Shown: piece after piece, positions 8,748-16,448 of the stretch
Layout of the letters: each line of letters opens with the position of its first letter
Position numbering within the stretch: the stretch's first letter is position 1
Assembly (NCBI GenBank): GCA_009700365.1
Contig: WLME01000004.1
Span: 1-19,395, forward strand
Direction: 5' to 3'
Source of the DNA: Actinomycetota bacterium
Lineage (GTDB): Bacteria > Actinomycetota > Actinomycetes > Nanopelagicales > Nanopelagicaceae
Length of the DNA stretch: 19,395 nt
Program-made: the position numbers and the translations under genes
The notes under the pieces: model-generated
The model's input: the letters and a program-made list of their open reading frames with translations, nothing else
Database searches by the model: none
What the model was told of the DNA's origin: nothing

Positions 8748-9903
8748 GACAGATGTAACTTTTCTAGCAAAGCCTGTAAATCACTTGTACATGCTGCTTG
8801 TCAGTGCAGGTTCGCTGACCTTCCTTGGTCTCGTCATGGTTTTCTCGGCATCCTCTATTCACGCTATCGATACCAAGGGGACCGCATTGGCTGTAGTTCT
8901 TCGCCAATTGCTCTTTGTCGCGATTTCAATTCCCCTTGCTATGTATTTATCTAAATTACCAGTGGCGCGATGGGAGATAGCAGGTCGATTTGGCATGCTG
9001 ATATCAATTGCGCTGCTGACTGTGATCCTGATTCCAGGTGTTGGCAAGACTGTCAATGGAAATACAAACTGGATTGATTTAAAGATTATTGATGTTCAAC
9101 CCAGCGAAATTTCAAAGTTTTTCATGATTCTGTGGGCGAGTTTCCTTCTTGCTCGAAAAGAGAAGAGTGGGCGCTTTAATTTCAATGTCTTCTCCCTAAT
9201 CGGTCCTGGCTTCCTTGTGATCATTGTTCTCGTCATGGCAGGAAATGACCTTGGTACATCATCAGTACTAGCGGCGATACTTGCAGGGCTGCTCTTTGTT
9301 TCAGGAATAAAATTGAGAGTCTTTGGAGCATTTACCGCACTCGGCGCTGCGGTTTTAGCCGGATTTATAGCAACGTCCGGTTATCGCGCAGCTCGCTTTC
9401 TAGTATTTCTTGATCCCTTTGCACCTGCTGATTACAAGTATGCAGGGTGGCAACCAGCACATAGTTTGTTAGGTCTTGCAAGTGGAGGCCTTTTTGGAGT
9501 CGGACTTGGTGGAAGCAGACAGAAGTGGGGAAATCTCGCTGAAGCTCATACGGATTTTATTTTCTCTGTAATAGGTGAAGAGCTTGGGCTGGTCGGAACT
9601 TTGGCTGTCATTCTCTTGCTCTGTGTTCTTATCTACTCAATTTTCCGAATCGCACTTCGCGCACAGGAACCGATGGTCCGTTACGGATGTGCCGGAATCG
9701 CATGCTGGATTACGGTCCAAGCATTTCTAAATATAGGTTCTGCGACCAGCGTTCTTCCAGTCGTCGGAGTAACACTTCCACTAGTTTCATACGGAGGTTC
9801 AGCTCTCGTGGCAACTATTTGCGCAATTGGATTCGTAGCAGGCGCCGCTCTTCGCGACCCCGAGGTCAGAAGTGAGTTAATCAAGAAGAAGAGTAAAAAG
9901 TGA
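8737..9903 (+). CDS. ftsW: Septal peptidoglycan glycosyltransferase FtsW (SEDS family)
   Basis: Integral membrane polymerase of lipid II that works with FtsI at the septum. The 388 residues have about ten transmembrane segments. The SEDS signatures include NDLGTSS at 170-176, the extracellular block AHSLLGLASGGLFGVGLG at 241-258, HTDFIFSVIGEELG at 271-284, and PLVSYGGSALV at 348-358. D273 in HTDF is the expected catalytic or essential aspartate of SEDS enzymes. The cytosolic C-terminal tail is only about 18 residues (DPEVRSELIKKKSKK), without the long extension seen in mycobacterial FtsW. It overlaps murD by 11 bases and murG by four (GTGA). Confidence 0.95.
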   Translation: MVNKTDVTFLAKPVNHLYMLLVSAGSLTFLGLVMVFSASSIHAIDTKGTALAVVLRQLLFVAISIPLAMYLSKLPVARWEIAGRFGMLISIALLTVILIPGVGKTVNGNTNWIDLKIIDVQPSEISKFFMILWASFLLARKEKSGRFNFNVFSLIGPGFLVIIVLVMAGNDLGTSSVLAAILAGLLFVSGIKLRVFGAFTALGAAVLAGFIATSGYRAARFLVFLDPFAPADYKYAGWQPAHSLLGLASGGLFGVGLGGSRQKWGNLAEAHTDFIFSVIGEELGLVGTLAVILLLCVLIYSIFRIALRAQEPMVRYGCAGIACWITVQAFLNIGSATSVLPVVGVTLPLVSYGGSALVATICAIGFVAGAALRDPEVRSELIKKKSKK

Positions 9904-10982
9904 CACGAGTAATCTTTGCAGGCGGTGGTACCGCAGGTCATGTCGAACCTGCATTAGCTGTCGCCCGTGAATGGCGCCGGAATAACCCAGATTCCGATAT
10001 TTTATTTCTAGGAACTAAAACCGGGCTTGAAACCCGATTAGTTCCGGATGCTGGTTTCTCTCTTACATTGATAAGTAAAGTAAAAATCGCTCGCACATTT
10101 TCACCATCACTTTTCATTGCGCCATTCATTTTGATTCGATCAGTAGTTCAATGCGCTCGAATTCTTCGTAAGGCAGATTTACTTGTTGGTTTTGGCGGTT
10201 ACGTTTCAGCGCCTGCTTACATGGCGGCTGCCCTTACACGCACCCCGTTCGTAATACATGAAGCAAATTCCCGTCCTGGAATTGCAAATAGAATTGGAGC
10301 GCAACTCACCTCCTTTAGAGCGGTAACTCACCCAGTTCCTGGCGGCGCACTTTCTAGCGCTCTTCTTACTGGTCTCCCACTTCGAGAAGATGTCGCAAGC
10401 GCTTATCGCGCTGCACAAAGTGATTGGCAGGCAACTCGAGCCCAGGCAAAGAAGTCACTTGGATTTTCAGAATCTGATCCCCTCATCTTTATATTTGGAG
10501 GTTCGCAAGGTTCACAAGCGATTAATGCTGTTATTGATCAATCAAAGAGAGAATTGACCGAGCGAGGATTCCGAATTCTCCACGGGGTGGGTGCCAAGAA
10601 TGCGCTACCAACCTCAATAGATGGTTATCGCGCAGAGAATTACATACAGGATATGGCTACTGCCTACCTTGCTTCAGACATCATCATTTCTCGAAGCGGC
10701 GCAGTCACCTGCGCAGAAGTAAATACGCTTGGAAAGTTTGCACTTTTTGTTCCTCTGCCAATTGGCAATGGAGAACAAGAGTTAAATGCTCTCGATTTAG
10801 TATCCCAATCTCGCGCCGAAGTTATCTCGCAAAAGGAATTCACCTCTGGGTGGTTACTTACGCATATCGGAAGATTGTTACAGCAGAGCCAGGCAGCTCC
10901 TGTAGCGGGTTCATCTCTTGATATGGAAGCGGCAACTAAGATTGTGGCTCTCATGGACCATGCAATCTCGGGCGGTAAGTAA
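9900..10982 (+). CDS. murG: Lipid II synthase MurG (UDP-GlcNAc transferase)
   Basis: Membrane-associated GT-B enzyme that transfers GlcNAc from UDP-GlcNAc to lipid I, giving lipid II. It has 360 residues. The glycine-rich loop GGGTAGH is at 8-14, GFGGY at 97-101, HEANSRPGIANRIGA at 120-134, GGSQGS at 200-205, and the donor-binding SRSGAVTCAEV at 264-274. PIGNGEQELNA at 287-297 resembles the actinobacterial form of the nucleotide-binding stretch. It starts with GTG at 9900 inside the ftsW stop (GTGA); no stronger start is available. The stop overlaps murC by one base (TAATG). Confidence 0.96.
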   Translation: MTRVIFAGGGTAGHVEPALAVAREWRRNNPDSDILFLGTKTGLETRLVPDAGFSLTLISKVKIARTFSPSLFIAPFILIRSVVQCARILRKADLLVGFGGYVSAPAYMAAALTRTPFVIHEANSRPGIANRIGAQLTSFRAVTHPVPGGALSSALLTGLPLREDVASAYRAAQSDWQATRAQAKKSLGFSESDPLIFIFGGSQGSQAINAVIDQSKRELTERGFRILHGVGAKNALPTSIDGYRAENYIQDMATAYLASDIIISRSGAVTCAEVNTLGKFALFVPLPIGNGEQELNALDLVSQSRAEVISQKEFTSGWLLTHIGRLLQQSQAAPVAGSSLDMEAATKIVALMDHAISGGK

Positions 10983-12355
10983 TGAATTCCTTGCGGGGTA
11001 AGAAAGTTCATTTCATCGGCATCGGTGGTTCTGGAATGAGCGGACTCGCAAGAATTGCACTCTCAGATGGTATTTCTGTCACTGGTTCTGATGCCAAAGA
11101 CTCTTCCGTTCTGGCAGCACTTCGCGTACTTGGAGCAGAAGTATTTTCAACTCATGAAGCCTCGCATGTAAGAGATGCCGATGTGGTTATTTATTCAACG
11201 GCAATATCAGCTTCAAACCCTGAGTTGAGTCACGCAGTAGAGCGTTCAATTCCGATTCTAACTCGCGCCCAAGCGCTGGCTCTTTTGATGCAAGGTTCAA
11301 AAAGTATTGCGGTAGCAGGAACCCATGGGAAGACGACAACATCATCAATGATGACCGTTGCGCTGCAAGCATGTGGAGCCGATCCTTCCTTTGCAATTGG
11401 TGGAACCTTGACCGCATCTGGCTCTAACGCTCACCGCGGCACGGGAAGTATCTTCGTCGCTGAGGCTGACGAATCTGATGGCTCATTCGTTGAATACAAA
11501 CCACTTGCTGCGATTGTCACCAACATCGAACACGATCATGTTGATTTTTTTCAGACACCAGAAGCTGTAACAGAAATTTTTGATCGTTTTGCCCACACAA
11601 TCTCGCCTGAAGGATTCCTTATTTATTGTGCTGATGATGAAGGGGCGAAGCGGTTAGGAGAATCTGTAATTTCTTGCAGACCTGTCTCTTACGGCGAAAC
11701 AGAGGGATCGGATTTACATATAGATCAGATTGTTTTAAACCCCATGAGCTCTTCCGCTCGGGCAATGTGGAAGGGAAGAACTATTGGAACACTCGAACTC
11801 CAAGTACCTGGCCACCACAATCTGCTGAACGCCGCCGCATGCCTTGCGATGGGCCTTTCACTGGATCTTCCTGCGAATCAACTTCTGACAGGGCTACATA
11901 ATTTCCATGGCGCAGGACGACGATTTGAACTTAAGGCCACTGAGCACGGCATACGCATTATTGATGATTACGGTCATCACCCCACTGAAATCACTGTAAC
12001 TCTTGTTGCGGCTAAACGTTATGCAGGAGATGGAAAGGTAATAGTCATCTTCCAGCCACATCGTTTTTCCCGCACTCAAGCTTTTCTCAATGAGTTTGCG
12101 ACATCACTTGATCTTGCAGATGATGTGACGCTCCTAGAAATATATGCGGCAAGTGAAAAACCAATACCCGGAATTTCATCTGCACTTATTGCGGAAAGAA
12201 TGACTAAAGGACATTACATCCCGAACTTTGCACTAGCCGCAGAGAGAGTCATTGAATTAGCTAAACCAGGAGATGTGATTTTGACCCTTGGAGCCGGAGA
12301 TGTGAATTCTCTTGCACCGATTATTGCCGAAGGATTGCAACGCCGTTTTGCGTAA
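10982..12355 (+). CDS. murC: UDP-MurNAc:L-Ala ligase MurC
   Basis: Cytosolic ATP-dependent ligase that adds the first stem residue, L-alanine, to UDP-MurNAc. It has 457 residues. N-terminal UDP-binding GIGGSGMSG is at 13-21, the P-loop GTHGKTTT at 113-120, AEADESDGSF at 160-169, NIEHDH at 181-186, GAGRRFE at 310-316, DDYGHHPTE at 328-336, QPHRFSRT at 358-365, and LGAGDVNSLA near the C-terminus. The histidine in the P-loop (GTHGKT) is typical of MurC. It is joined to murG by a TAATG overlap. ftsQ begins within its last codons. Confidence 0.97.
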   Translation: MNSLRGKKVHFIGIGGSGMSGLARIALSDGISVTGSDAKDSSVLAALRVLGAEVFSTHEASHVRDADVVIYSTAISASNPELSHAVERSIPILTRAQALALLMQGSKSIAVAGTHGKTTTSSMMTVALQACGADPSFAIGGTLTASGSNAHRGTGSIFVAEADESDGSFVEYKPLAAIVTNIEHDHVDFFQTPEAVTEIFDRFAHTISPEGFLIYCADDEGAKRLGESVISCRPVSYGETEGSDLHIDQIVLNPMSSSARAMWKGRTIGTLELQVPGHHNLLNAAACLAMGLSLDLPANQLLTGLHNFHGAGRRFELKATEHGIRIIDDYGHHPTEITVTLVAAKRYAGDGKVIVIFQPHRFSRTQAFLNEFATSLDLADDVTLLEIYAASEKPIPGISSALIAERMTKGHYIPNFALAAERVIELAKPGDVILTLGAGDVNSLAPIIAEGLQRRFA

Positions 12356-13019
12356 ACTACCTCGCTTCTCGCTCTTTACGGCTCTGACCGTCGTGATCTT
12401 TTCCGCACTTGTATACCTATTTGCGTGGTCCTCAATTTTTTCTGTTTCTCATATCTCGATTACCGGTGCACCTACGTCAGATAGCAAAGAAACTGTGATG
12501 CAGATTCTCGATATTGCGCCAGGTGAAAAAATGGCGCGAGTTGAACCACATGTCATTGCAACTCGAATCGAGTCGATAGATTGGGTGAAGTCTGTTGAGA
12601 TTTCTAGACATTGGCTGAGTGGACATGTAGAAATAGTTCTCTCTCCACGGGTACCGACTGCATATTTCAAAGGCGAGACCATCGATGCGACTGGGAAATC
12701 ATTCGCTCTTCCCGGATTTTCAGGGGGGACTCTGCCCATCGTCATTGCATCGAAACCAAAGATTGGCTTGGCCGCGGCCGCCCTCTTTGAAAATCTCCCG
12801 CCGGCATTCAAGTCGAATGTAGTGACGATCTCAGCTCATGACACTTCGAATTATTTACTTCACATGAATATCGACGGCCGAGATCTTCGCATCTCTTGGG
12901 GCAAAAATGAGGAGACAACCCTGAAAATTGAAGTAATAAAGGGACTTCTAGCACTCCCGGAAAATAAAAATATTCGACGAATCGATGTAAGTGCTCCACA
13001 CGCACCTATAGTGAAGTAA
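12348..13019 (+). CDS. ftsQ: Divisome protein FtsQ (POTRA domain)
   Basis: Single-pass membrane protein that bridges early and late divisome proteins with FtsL/FtsB. From 12348 it has 223 residues: a short basic N-terminus, a transmembrane helix at about 8-28, then a POTRA-like domain (about 32-100, beginning FSVSHISITGA) and the beta domain typical of FtsQ. The start is uncertain because no ATG or GTG is in frame nearby. TTG 12348 overlaps the murC stop by 8 bases, like the other junctions, with AAGGA at 12330-12334 upstream. TTG 12312, with GGAGA at 12296-12300, would add 12 residues and overlap murC by 44 bases. It is the last gene of the tightly overlapping block; a 186-base gap follows. 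Confidence 0.88.
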   Translation: MRKLPRFSLFTALTVVIFSALVYLFAWSSIFSVSHISITGAPTSDSKETVMQILDIAPGEKMARVEPHVIATRIESIDWVKSVEISRHWLSGHVEIVLSPRVPTAYFKGETIDATGKSFALPGFSGGTLPIVIASKPKIGLAAAALFENLPPAFKSNVVTISAHDTSNYLLHMNIDGRDLRISWGKNEETTLKIEVIKGLLALPENKNIRRIDVSAPHAPIVK

Positions 13020-13023
13020 GACA

Positions 13024-13046
13024 GTGTTGTTGTAAGTGTTGTTGTA
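13024..13046. repeat. Two tandem copies of an 11-bp unit, period 12
   Basis: GTGTTGTTGTA occurs at 13024-13034 and again at 13036-13046, separated by one base. It lies five bases after the ftsQ stop and about 160 bases before the ftsZ start. A short (CAAT)x3 tract follows at 13055-13067. The 12-bp period, close to one helical turn, would suit a protein that binds as a dimer on one DNA face, but no known operator is recognised. Confidence 0.6.
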
Positions 13047-13109
13047 TGTCGCCACAATCAATCAATCTAAGATTCAATGTAAGGTTGAGAAAATAGTTCG
13101 TGGCGGTCT

Positions 13110-13138
13110 TTGATTACTTCTTCTTAACGCCATACGTT
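13110..13138 (+). promoter_or_regulatory. Possible ftsZ promoter (sigma70-like)
   Basis: TTGATT at 13110-13115 matches four of six bases of a -35 box. After a 17-base spacer, TACGTT at 13133-13138 has the T-A-x-x-x-T frame of a -10 box. Transcription would begin near 13145 and give a leader of about 60 bases. The match is weak. The main support is that actinobacterial ftsZ commonly has its own promoters in the ftsQ-ftsZ gap. Confidence 0.25.
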
Positions 13139-13156
13139 GCCGCCATTAGAGAGATC

Positions 13157-13170
13157 AGAATTGTAATTCT
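13157..13170. promoter_or_regulatory. Perfect 6+2+6 palindrome upstream of ftsZ
   Basis: AGAATT-GT-AATTCT is a perfect inverted repeat 35 bases before the ftsZ start. The two-base centre is too short for an RNA hairpin loop, so a DNA-binding dimer site is the more natural reading. It would lie just downstream of the promoter proposed at 13110-13138. No cognate regulator is recognised, and chance occurrence in AT-rich DNA is possible. Confidence 0.3.
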
Positions 13171-13205
13171 CAAGTAGAGGTTTACTGTTCTTAAGGGGGA
13201 CTCAC

Positions 13206-14336
13206 GTGGCTGCACCACAGAATTACTTAGCTGTTATCAAAGTTGTCGGCATTGGTGGCGGCGGAGTAAACGCAATTAATCGAATGATTGATGTTGGATT
13301 AAAAGGCGTTGAGTTCATTGCAATCAATACAGATGCACAACATCTATTGATGAGTGATGCAGATGTAAAACTAGATATTGGTCGCGCATCAACGAAAGGT
13401 CTTGGCGCAGGTGCTGCTCCTGAAAAGGGAAGACAAGCTGCAATTGATCACACTGAAGAAATTGAAGAGATTCTTCGCGGCGCAGACATGGTTTTTGTTA
13501 CTGCAGGTGAGGGTGGCGGAACTGGTACAGGCGGCGCTCCAATCGTTGCAAAGATTGCACGCGATCTTGGTGCACTCACCATTGGTGTAGTGACAAAACC
13601 ATTTTCATTTGAAGGAAAAATTCGCTCTCGTCAGGCCGAAGAAGGAATTGAACTTCTTCGCGAACACGTCGACACTCTTATCGTTATCCCTAATGATCGT
13701 CTGCTAGCAATATCAGATCGCGCCATTACTGCAGTTGATGCATTTAAGAGCGCAGACCAAGTATTGCTATCTGGTGTTCAGGGAATTACAGAAATCATTA
13801 CTCAGCCAGGTCTCATTAATTTGGACTTCGCCGATGTAAAGACTGTAATGACCGATGCAGGTTCAGCGCTTATGGGAATTGGTTCTGCTCGCGGAGAAAA
13901 CCGTGCGACGCGTGCAGCTGAACTAGCAATTTCAAGCCCACTTTTAGAAGCCTCTATTGATGGCGCAATGGGAGTTCTCTTATCTGTTGCTGGAGGATCC
14001 GATCTCGGACTCTTTGAAATTAACGAGGCGTGCGAACTTGTTCAATCAGCTGCCCACCCAGATGCTCGAATCATCTTCGGAACAACTATCGATGATGCCC
14101 TAGGCGATGAGGTTCGGATTACTGTGATCGCAGCAGGCTTTGCGGGCGGGGAGCCAAAGAAGGTTGATATGCCAGTCATCAATGCCACCACTTTGGGTGG
14201 TGTTGCGGATCCAATTCCTGCAAATGATCCATTATCAGTTGCACTCGATTTAGATTCATCAGCTCCACGTAAGCGCATCACCTTTGAAGAATTGGTTTCT
14301 GAAGATGAAATTGATGTTCCAGATTTCATGAAGTAA
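13206..14336 (+). CDS. ftsZ: Cell division GTPase FtsZ
   Basis: Tubulin homologue that polymerises into the cytosolic Z-ring. It has 376 residues. The GTP-binding core has [13 protein letters not shown] at 15-27, the tubulin signature GGGTGTG at 103-109, and NDRLL at 163-167. The T7 loop NLDFAD at 205-210 carries the residues that trigger hydrolysis in the neighbouring subunit. The conserved C-terminal peptide EIDVPDFMK at 368-376 should bind SepF. The linker between core and C-terminal peptide is short, about 40 residues. It starts with GTG at 13206 behind a strong Shine-Dalgarno AAGGGGGA at 13193-13200, stronger than those of the coupled genes, suggesting separate and higher expression. Ten bases separate it from the next gene. 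Confidence 0.98.
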   Translation: MAAPQNYLAVIKVVGIGGGGVNAINRMIDVGLKGVEFIAINTDAQHLLMSDADVKLDIGRASTKGLGAGAAPEKGRQAAIDHTEEIEEILRGADMVFVTAGEGGGTGTGGAPIVAKIARDLGALTIGVVTKPFSFEGKIRSRQAEEGIELLREHVDTLIVIPNDRLLAISDRAITAVDAFKSADQVLLSGVQGITEIITQPGLINLDFADVKTVMTDAGSALMGIGSARGENRATRAAELAISSPLLEASIDGAMGVLLSVAGGSDLGLFEINEACELVQSAAHPDARIIFGTTIDDALGDEVRITVIAAGFAGGEPKKVDMPVINATTLGGVADPIPANDPLSVALDLDSSAPRKRITFEELVSEDEIDVPDFMK

Positions 14337-14346
14337 TTCCAGCTTA

Positions 14347-15009
14347 ATGAAGTATCGCTTTACCAATCGCACCGGCGGAAATAGCACCGGTGCTTTTGCG
14401 TATTTAAACCTGGGTACTCACGTGGGTGATGATCTAGGAGCTGTACAGTCAAATCGAGAGTTGCTTACTCAAGAATTTGGTCCAATTCAATTTATGAGCC
14501 AAGTTCATGGCAACCGCGTCGCAGTCATAGAGTCGTTCACTGATGTGGATCCGACTTGCGATGCACTTGTCACTGGTATCCAAGGGATTTCACTCGCTGT
14601 GCAGGTTGCAGATTGCATACCGCTTCTGTTGCACTCACCGCAGTCAATAGCAGCAGTGCATGTGGGACGCAAAGGTCTTCTTAATGATGTCACTCTTAGC
14701 GCTCTAGAAATAATGAGAGCGATGGGTGCAGATCAGATTACCGCCATCATTGGTCCATCGATTTGCGGTAGGTGCTATGAAGTGTCAGAAGAGATTTATC
14801 GCGAAGTAGTGGCTCAACATCCTGAAGCAAGATCCGAGACAAAGAGCGGCACCCTTGCTCTTGATTTGTCTGCAGCGCTCTGCAAAGTTCTCGAAGGTGA
14901 AGGTTTAACAATCATTAACGAAGGTCGATGTACTGTCGAAGATTCGGAACTATTTTCTTATCGTCGTGATGGCGCAACGGGCCGTCAGGCTGGGATCATC
15001 TGTCTATGA
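14347..15009 (+). CDS. pgeF: PgeF/YlmD/YfiH family protein (multi-copper-oxidase-like fold, LACC1 family)
   Basis: It has 220 residues, slightly shorter than many family members. The three metal-ligand positions of the family are present: H54 in QVHGN, C90 in VADC and H105 in AAVHVG. The GPSICGRCYEV block at 136-146 is also characteristic. Family members were first called laccase-like or polyphenol oxidases. Later work links them to purine nucleoside phosphorolysis/deamination and to editing L-Ser misincorporated into peptidoglycan precursors (PgeF in E. coli), which would fit this cluster. Which activity applies here cannot be read from sequence. It follows ftsZ as in other actinobacteria and Firmicutes, and overlaps the next gene as ATGA. 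Confidence 0.9.
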   Translation: MKYRFTNRTGGNSTGAFAYLNLGTHVGDDLGAVQSNRELLTQEFGPIQFMSQVHGNRVAVIESFTDVDPTCDALVTGIQGISLAVQVADCIPLLLHSPQSIAAVHVGRKGLLNDVTLSALEIMRAMGADQITAIIGPSICGRCYEVSEEIYREVVAQHPEARSETKSGTLALDLSAALCKVLEGEGLTIINEGRCTVEDSELFSYRRDGATGRQAGIICL

Positions 15010-15650
15010 CCCGACAAGATGAATTAGCTGCCAATCTTGCATCGGTGCAGGCTCGTATTACTAATCCAGATGTCACCTTGATTGTCGTAACAAAGACCTA
15101 CCCCGTAAGCGATGTAGAAACCCTAAAGGCTCTTGGAGTCACTCATTTTGGAGAGAATCGAAACGAAGAGGGCATCGACAAGTCGGCGATTGTCGATGCA
15201 ACCTGGCACTATCAAGGTGAAATTCAGAGTCGAAAGTTAAGAGATATCGCTCGTTGGGCAGATGTTATTCATTCACTTGATAACGCAAGTCATATCACCA
15301 AATTAGATGCGGTTGCAGATCGAATCATTGAAGTTTTCCTTCAGCTCTCACTCGATGGCGATCCCAATCGTGGGGGAGTTGGCGAATCTGAGCTACCCGA
15401 GCTGGCAGAACTTGTTCTCTCATCGAAACATTTACATTTAATGGGGTTGATGTGCGTCCCTCCGGTTTCATCCACGCCACAAACTGCCTTTTCCCAAATC
15501 TCTGATATTCATCACAGATTCATAGCGAGATACCCAGGATCTGCTTCGCTCTCTGCAGGGATGTCGGCAGACTTCGAAATAGCAGTCGAATTTGGTGCGA
15601 CACATATCCGCGTAGGTAGCTCAATCCTCGGCTCTCGTACGGCTCGCTAG
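15006..15650 (+). CDS. YggS/YlmE/PLPBP family pyridoxal phosphate homeostasis protein
   Basis: A single-domain alanine-racemase-like TIM barrel that binds pyridoxal 5'-phosphate without known catalysis; family members buffer free PLP and affect amino acid pools. It has 214 residues. K30 in IVVTKTYP is the expected Schiff-base lysine. GENRNEE at 49-55, WHYQGEIQSRKLR at 67-79 and the C-terminal SAGMSADFEIAVEFGATHIRVGSSILG block match the family. The start ATG at 15006 overlaps the preceding stop. Its place between pgeF and sepF is the standard order downstream of ftsZ in Gram-positives. Confidence 0.93.
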   Translation: MTRQDELAANLASVQARITNPDVTLIVVTKTYPVSDVETLKALGVTHFGENRNEEGIDKSAIVDATWHYQGEIQSRKLRDIARWADVIHSLDNASHITKLDAVADRIIEVFLQLSLDGDPNRGGVGESELPELAELVLSSKHLHLMGLMCVPPVSSTPQTAFSQISDIHHRFIARYPGSASLSAGMSADFEIAVEFGATHIRVGSSILGSRTAR

Positions 15651-15662
15651 TAACCTTGGAGC

Positions 15663-16136
15663 ATGTCAGCACTCAATAAAATGATGGGCTTCTTAGGCCT
15701 GGTCGATACAGATGAAGAGACCACAGTTACTGAAGTTCCAAGCCGTGCAGCTGTTGCTCGTCCAACTCGCGAACGCACTGGCGTGACCGTTCTGGGATCT
15801 CATCAGCCGGTCCAACGCACGTCGGCTGCGCAACCAGAATTAATTGAAGACGCATCTTCTTCTTACAACATCATTACCTTGCAACCTCGTTCATATTCTG
15901 AGGCTCGAAAAGTTGGAGAGTTTTACCGCGAAGGAAACCCAGTCATCATTAACTTAGATGACATGGAAGAAGGCGAACGCAAACGCCTCGTTGACTTTGC
16001 CAGTGGTCTTGTTTTTGGGCTCAATGGGCGCATTGAACGAATCAGCCTCAAGGTTTTCTTGCTCTCACCTGCAAATGTCAATGTGAGCAATGAAGATAAG
16101 ACAGCTGCGCAAGCAACTTTCTTTAACCAGAGCTAA
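15663..16136 (+). CDS. sepF: Z-ring membrane anchor SepF
   Basis: It has 157 residues. An amphipathic N-terminal helix (about 1-14, MSALNKMMGFLGLV) should insert in the membrane. A variable linker runs to about 68. The SepF core at about 70-142 includes the ARKVGEFYREGNPVIINLDDM block at 81-101, the GLNGRIERI segment near 119-127 and VFLLSP at 131-136. SepF binds the FtsZ C-terminal peptide and, in actinobacteria lacking FtsA and ZipA, is the main tether of the Z-ring. No ftsA is visible in this cluster, which fits. A TTGGAG Shine-Dalgarno lies just before the ATG. Confidence 0.95.
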   Translation: MSALNKMMGFLGLVDTDEETTVTEVPSRAAVARPTRERTGVTVLGSHQPVQRTSAAQPELIEDASSSYNIITLQPRSYSEARKVGEFYREGNPVIINLDDMEEGERKRLVDFASGLVFGLNGRIERISLKVFLLSPANVNVSNEDKTAAQATFFNQS

Positions 16137-16147
16137 ATTAGATTCTC

Positions 16148-16429
16148 ATGCTCTCCTCGATACTTATTCAATTACTTGGCCTATTTAAGTTAGCCCTCTT
16201 TGCCCGAATCATTATTGATTATGTCCGAATGTTTGCGCGCAATTGGCATCCAAATCCGATATTCATTGCGATTTTCGAATTCATCTACTCCATTACAGAT
16301 AAACCAATGCGTTTTGTACAGCGCTTCATCCCACCGCTACGTATCGGCGGGGTCGCCCTAGATCTTTCCTTCATCGTGTTGTTGATTGCAATTAATATTG
16401 CTCAAACTGCAATTCACGTAATTCTGTAA
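16148..16429 (+). CDS. YggT family (YlmG-like) membrane protein
   Basis: Small integral membrane protein of 93 residues. Hydrophobic segments lie at about 4-23 and 68-92, flanking a conserved middle with PNPIFIAIFEFIYSITDKPMRFVQRFIPP and a following GG, the usual YggT signature of a membrane segment, P-rich loop and second segment. The family is linked by gene neighbourhood to sepF and divIVA. Chloroplast YLMG relatives affect nucleoid or thylakoid organisation, but the bacterial biochemical role is unknown. It starts 11 bases after sepF and ends 4 bases before the convergent ileS stop. Normally divIVA would follow; it does not here. Confidence 0.92.
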   Translation: MLSSILIQLLGLFKLALFARIIIDYVRMFARNWHPNPIFIAIFEFIYSITDKPMRFVQRFIPPLRIGGVALDLSFIVLLIAINIAQTAIHVIL

Positions 16430-16448
16430 TTTCCTAAGCTTTAGAAAT
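16429..16448. terminator. Weak AT-rich hairpin at the yggT/ileS convergence
   Basis: ATTTC at 16429-16433 pairs with GAAAT at 16444-16448, and after a bulged C, TAA at 16435-16437 pairs with TTA at 16441-16443. The result is an eight-pair stem with one G-C pair and a three-base loop. It spans both stop codons and could act as a weak bidirectional terminator. It is too AT-rich for confidence and has no clear U-tract. Confidence 0.15.

Noticed and set aside
10257..10268. HEAN instead of HEQN in MurG as a possible active-site change
   Set aside because: HEAN is, as far as I recall, the common actinobacterial form, so it is not an oddity of this protein.
13042..13073. TTGTAT...TAAGAT as an ftsZ promoter
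   Set aside because: The spacer is 20 bases, too long for a sigma70-type promoter, and it overlaps the tandem repeat.
13101..13145. TGGCGG/CCGCCA inverted repeat as a terminator after ftsQ
   Set aside because: Six base pairs with a 33-base loop and no U-tract; unlikely to terminate transcription.
13161..13188. TTGTAA...TACTGT as an ftsZ promoter
   Set aside because: Box spacing is acceptable, but the start would fall at about 13195 and cut into the Shine-Dalgarno at 13193-13200.
14347..15009. Annotation of the gene after ftsZ as a laccase
   Set aside because: The family was historically named polyphenol oxidase or laccase-like, but later evidence supports purine-nucleoside or peptidoglycan-editing roles; the sequence alone does not support a laccase call.
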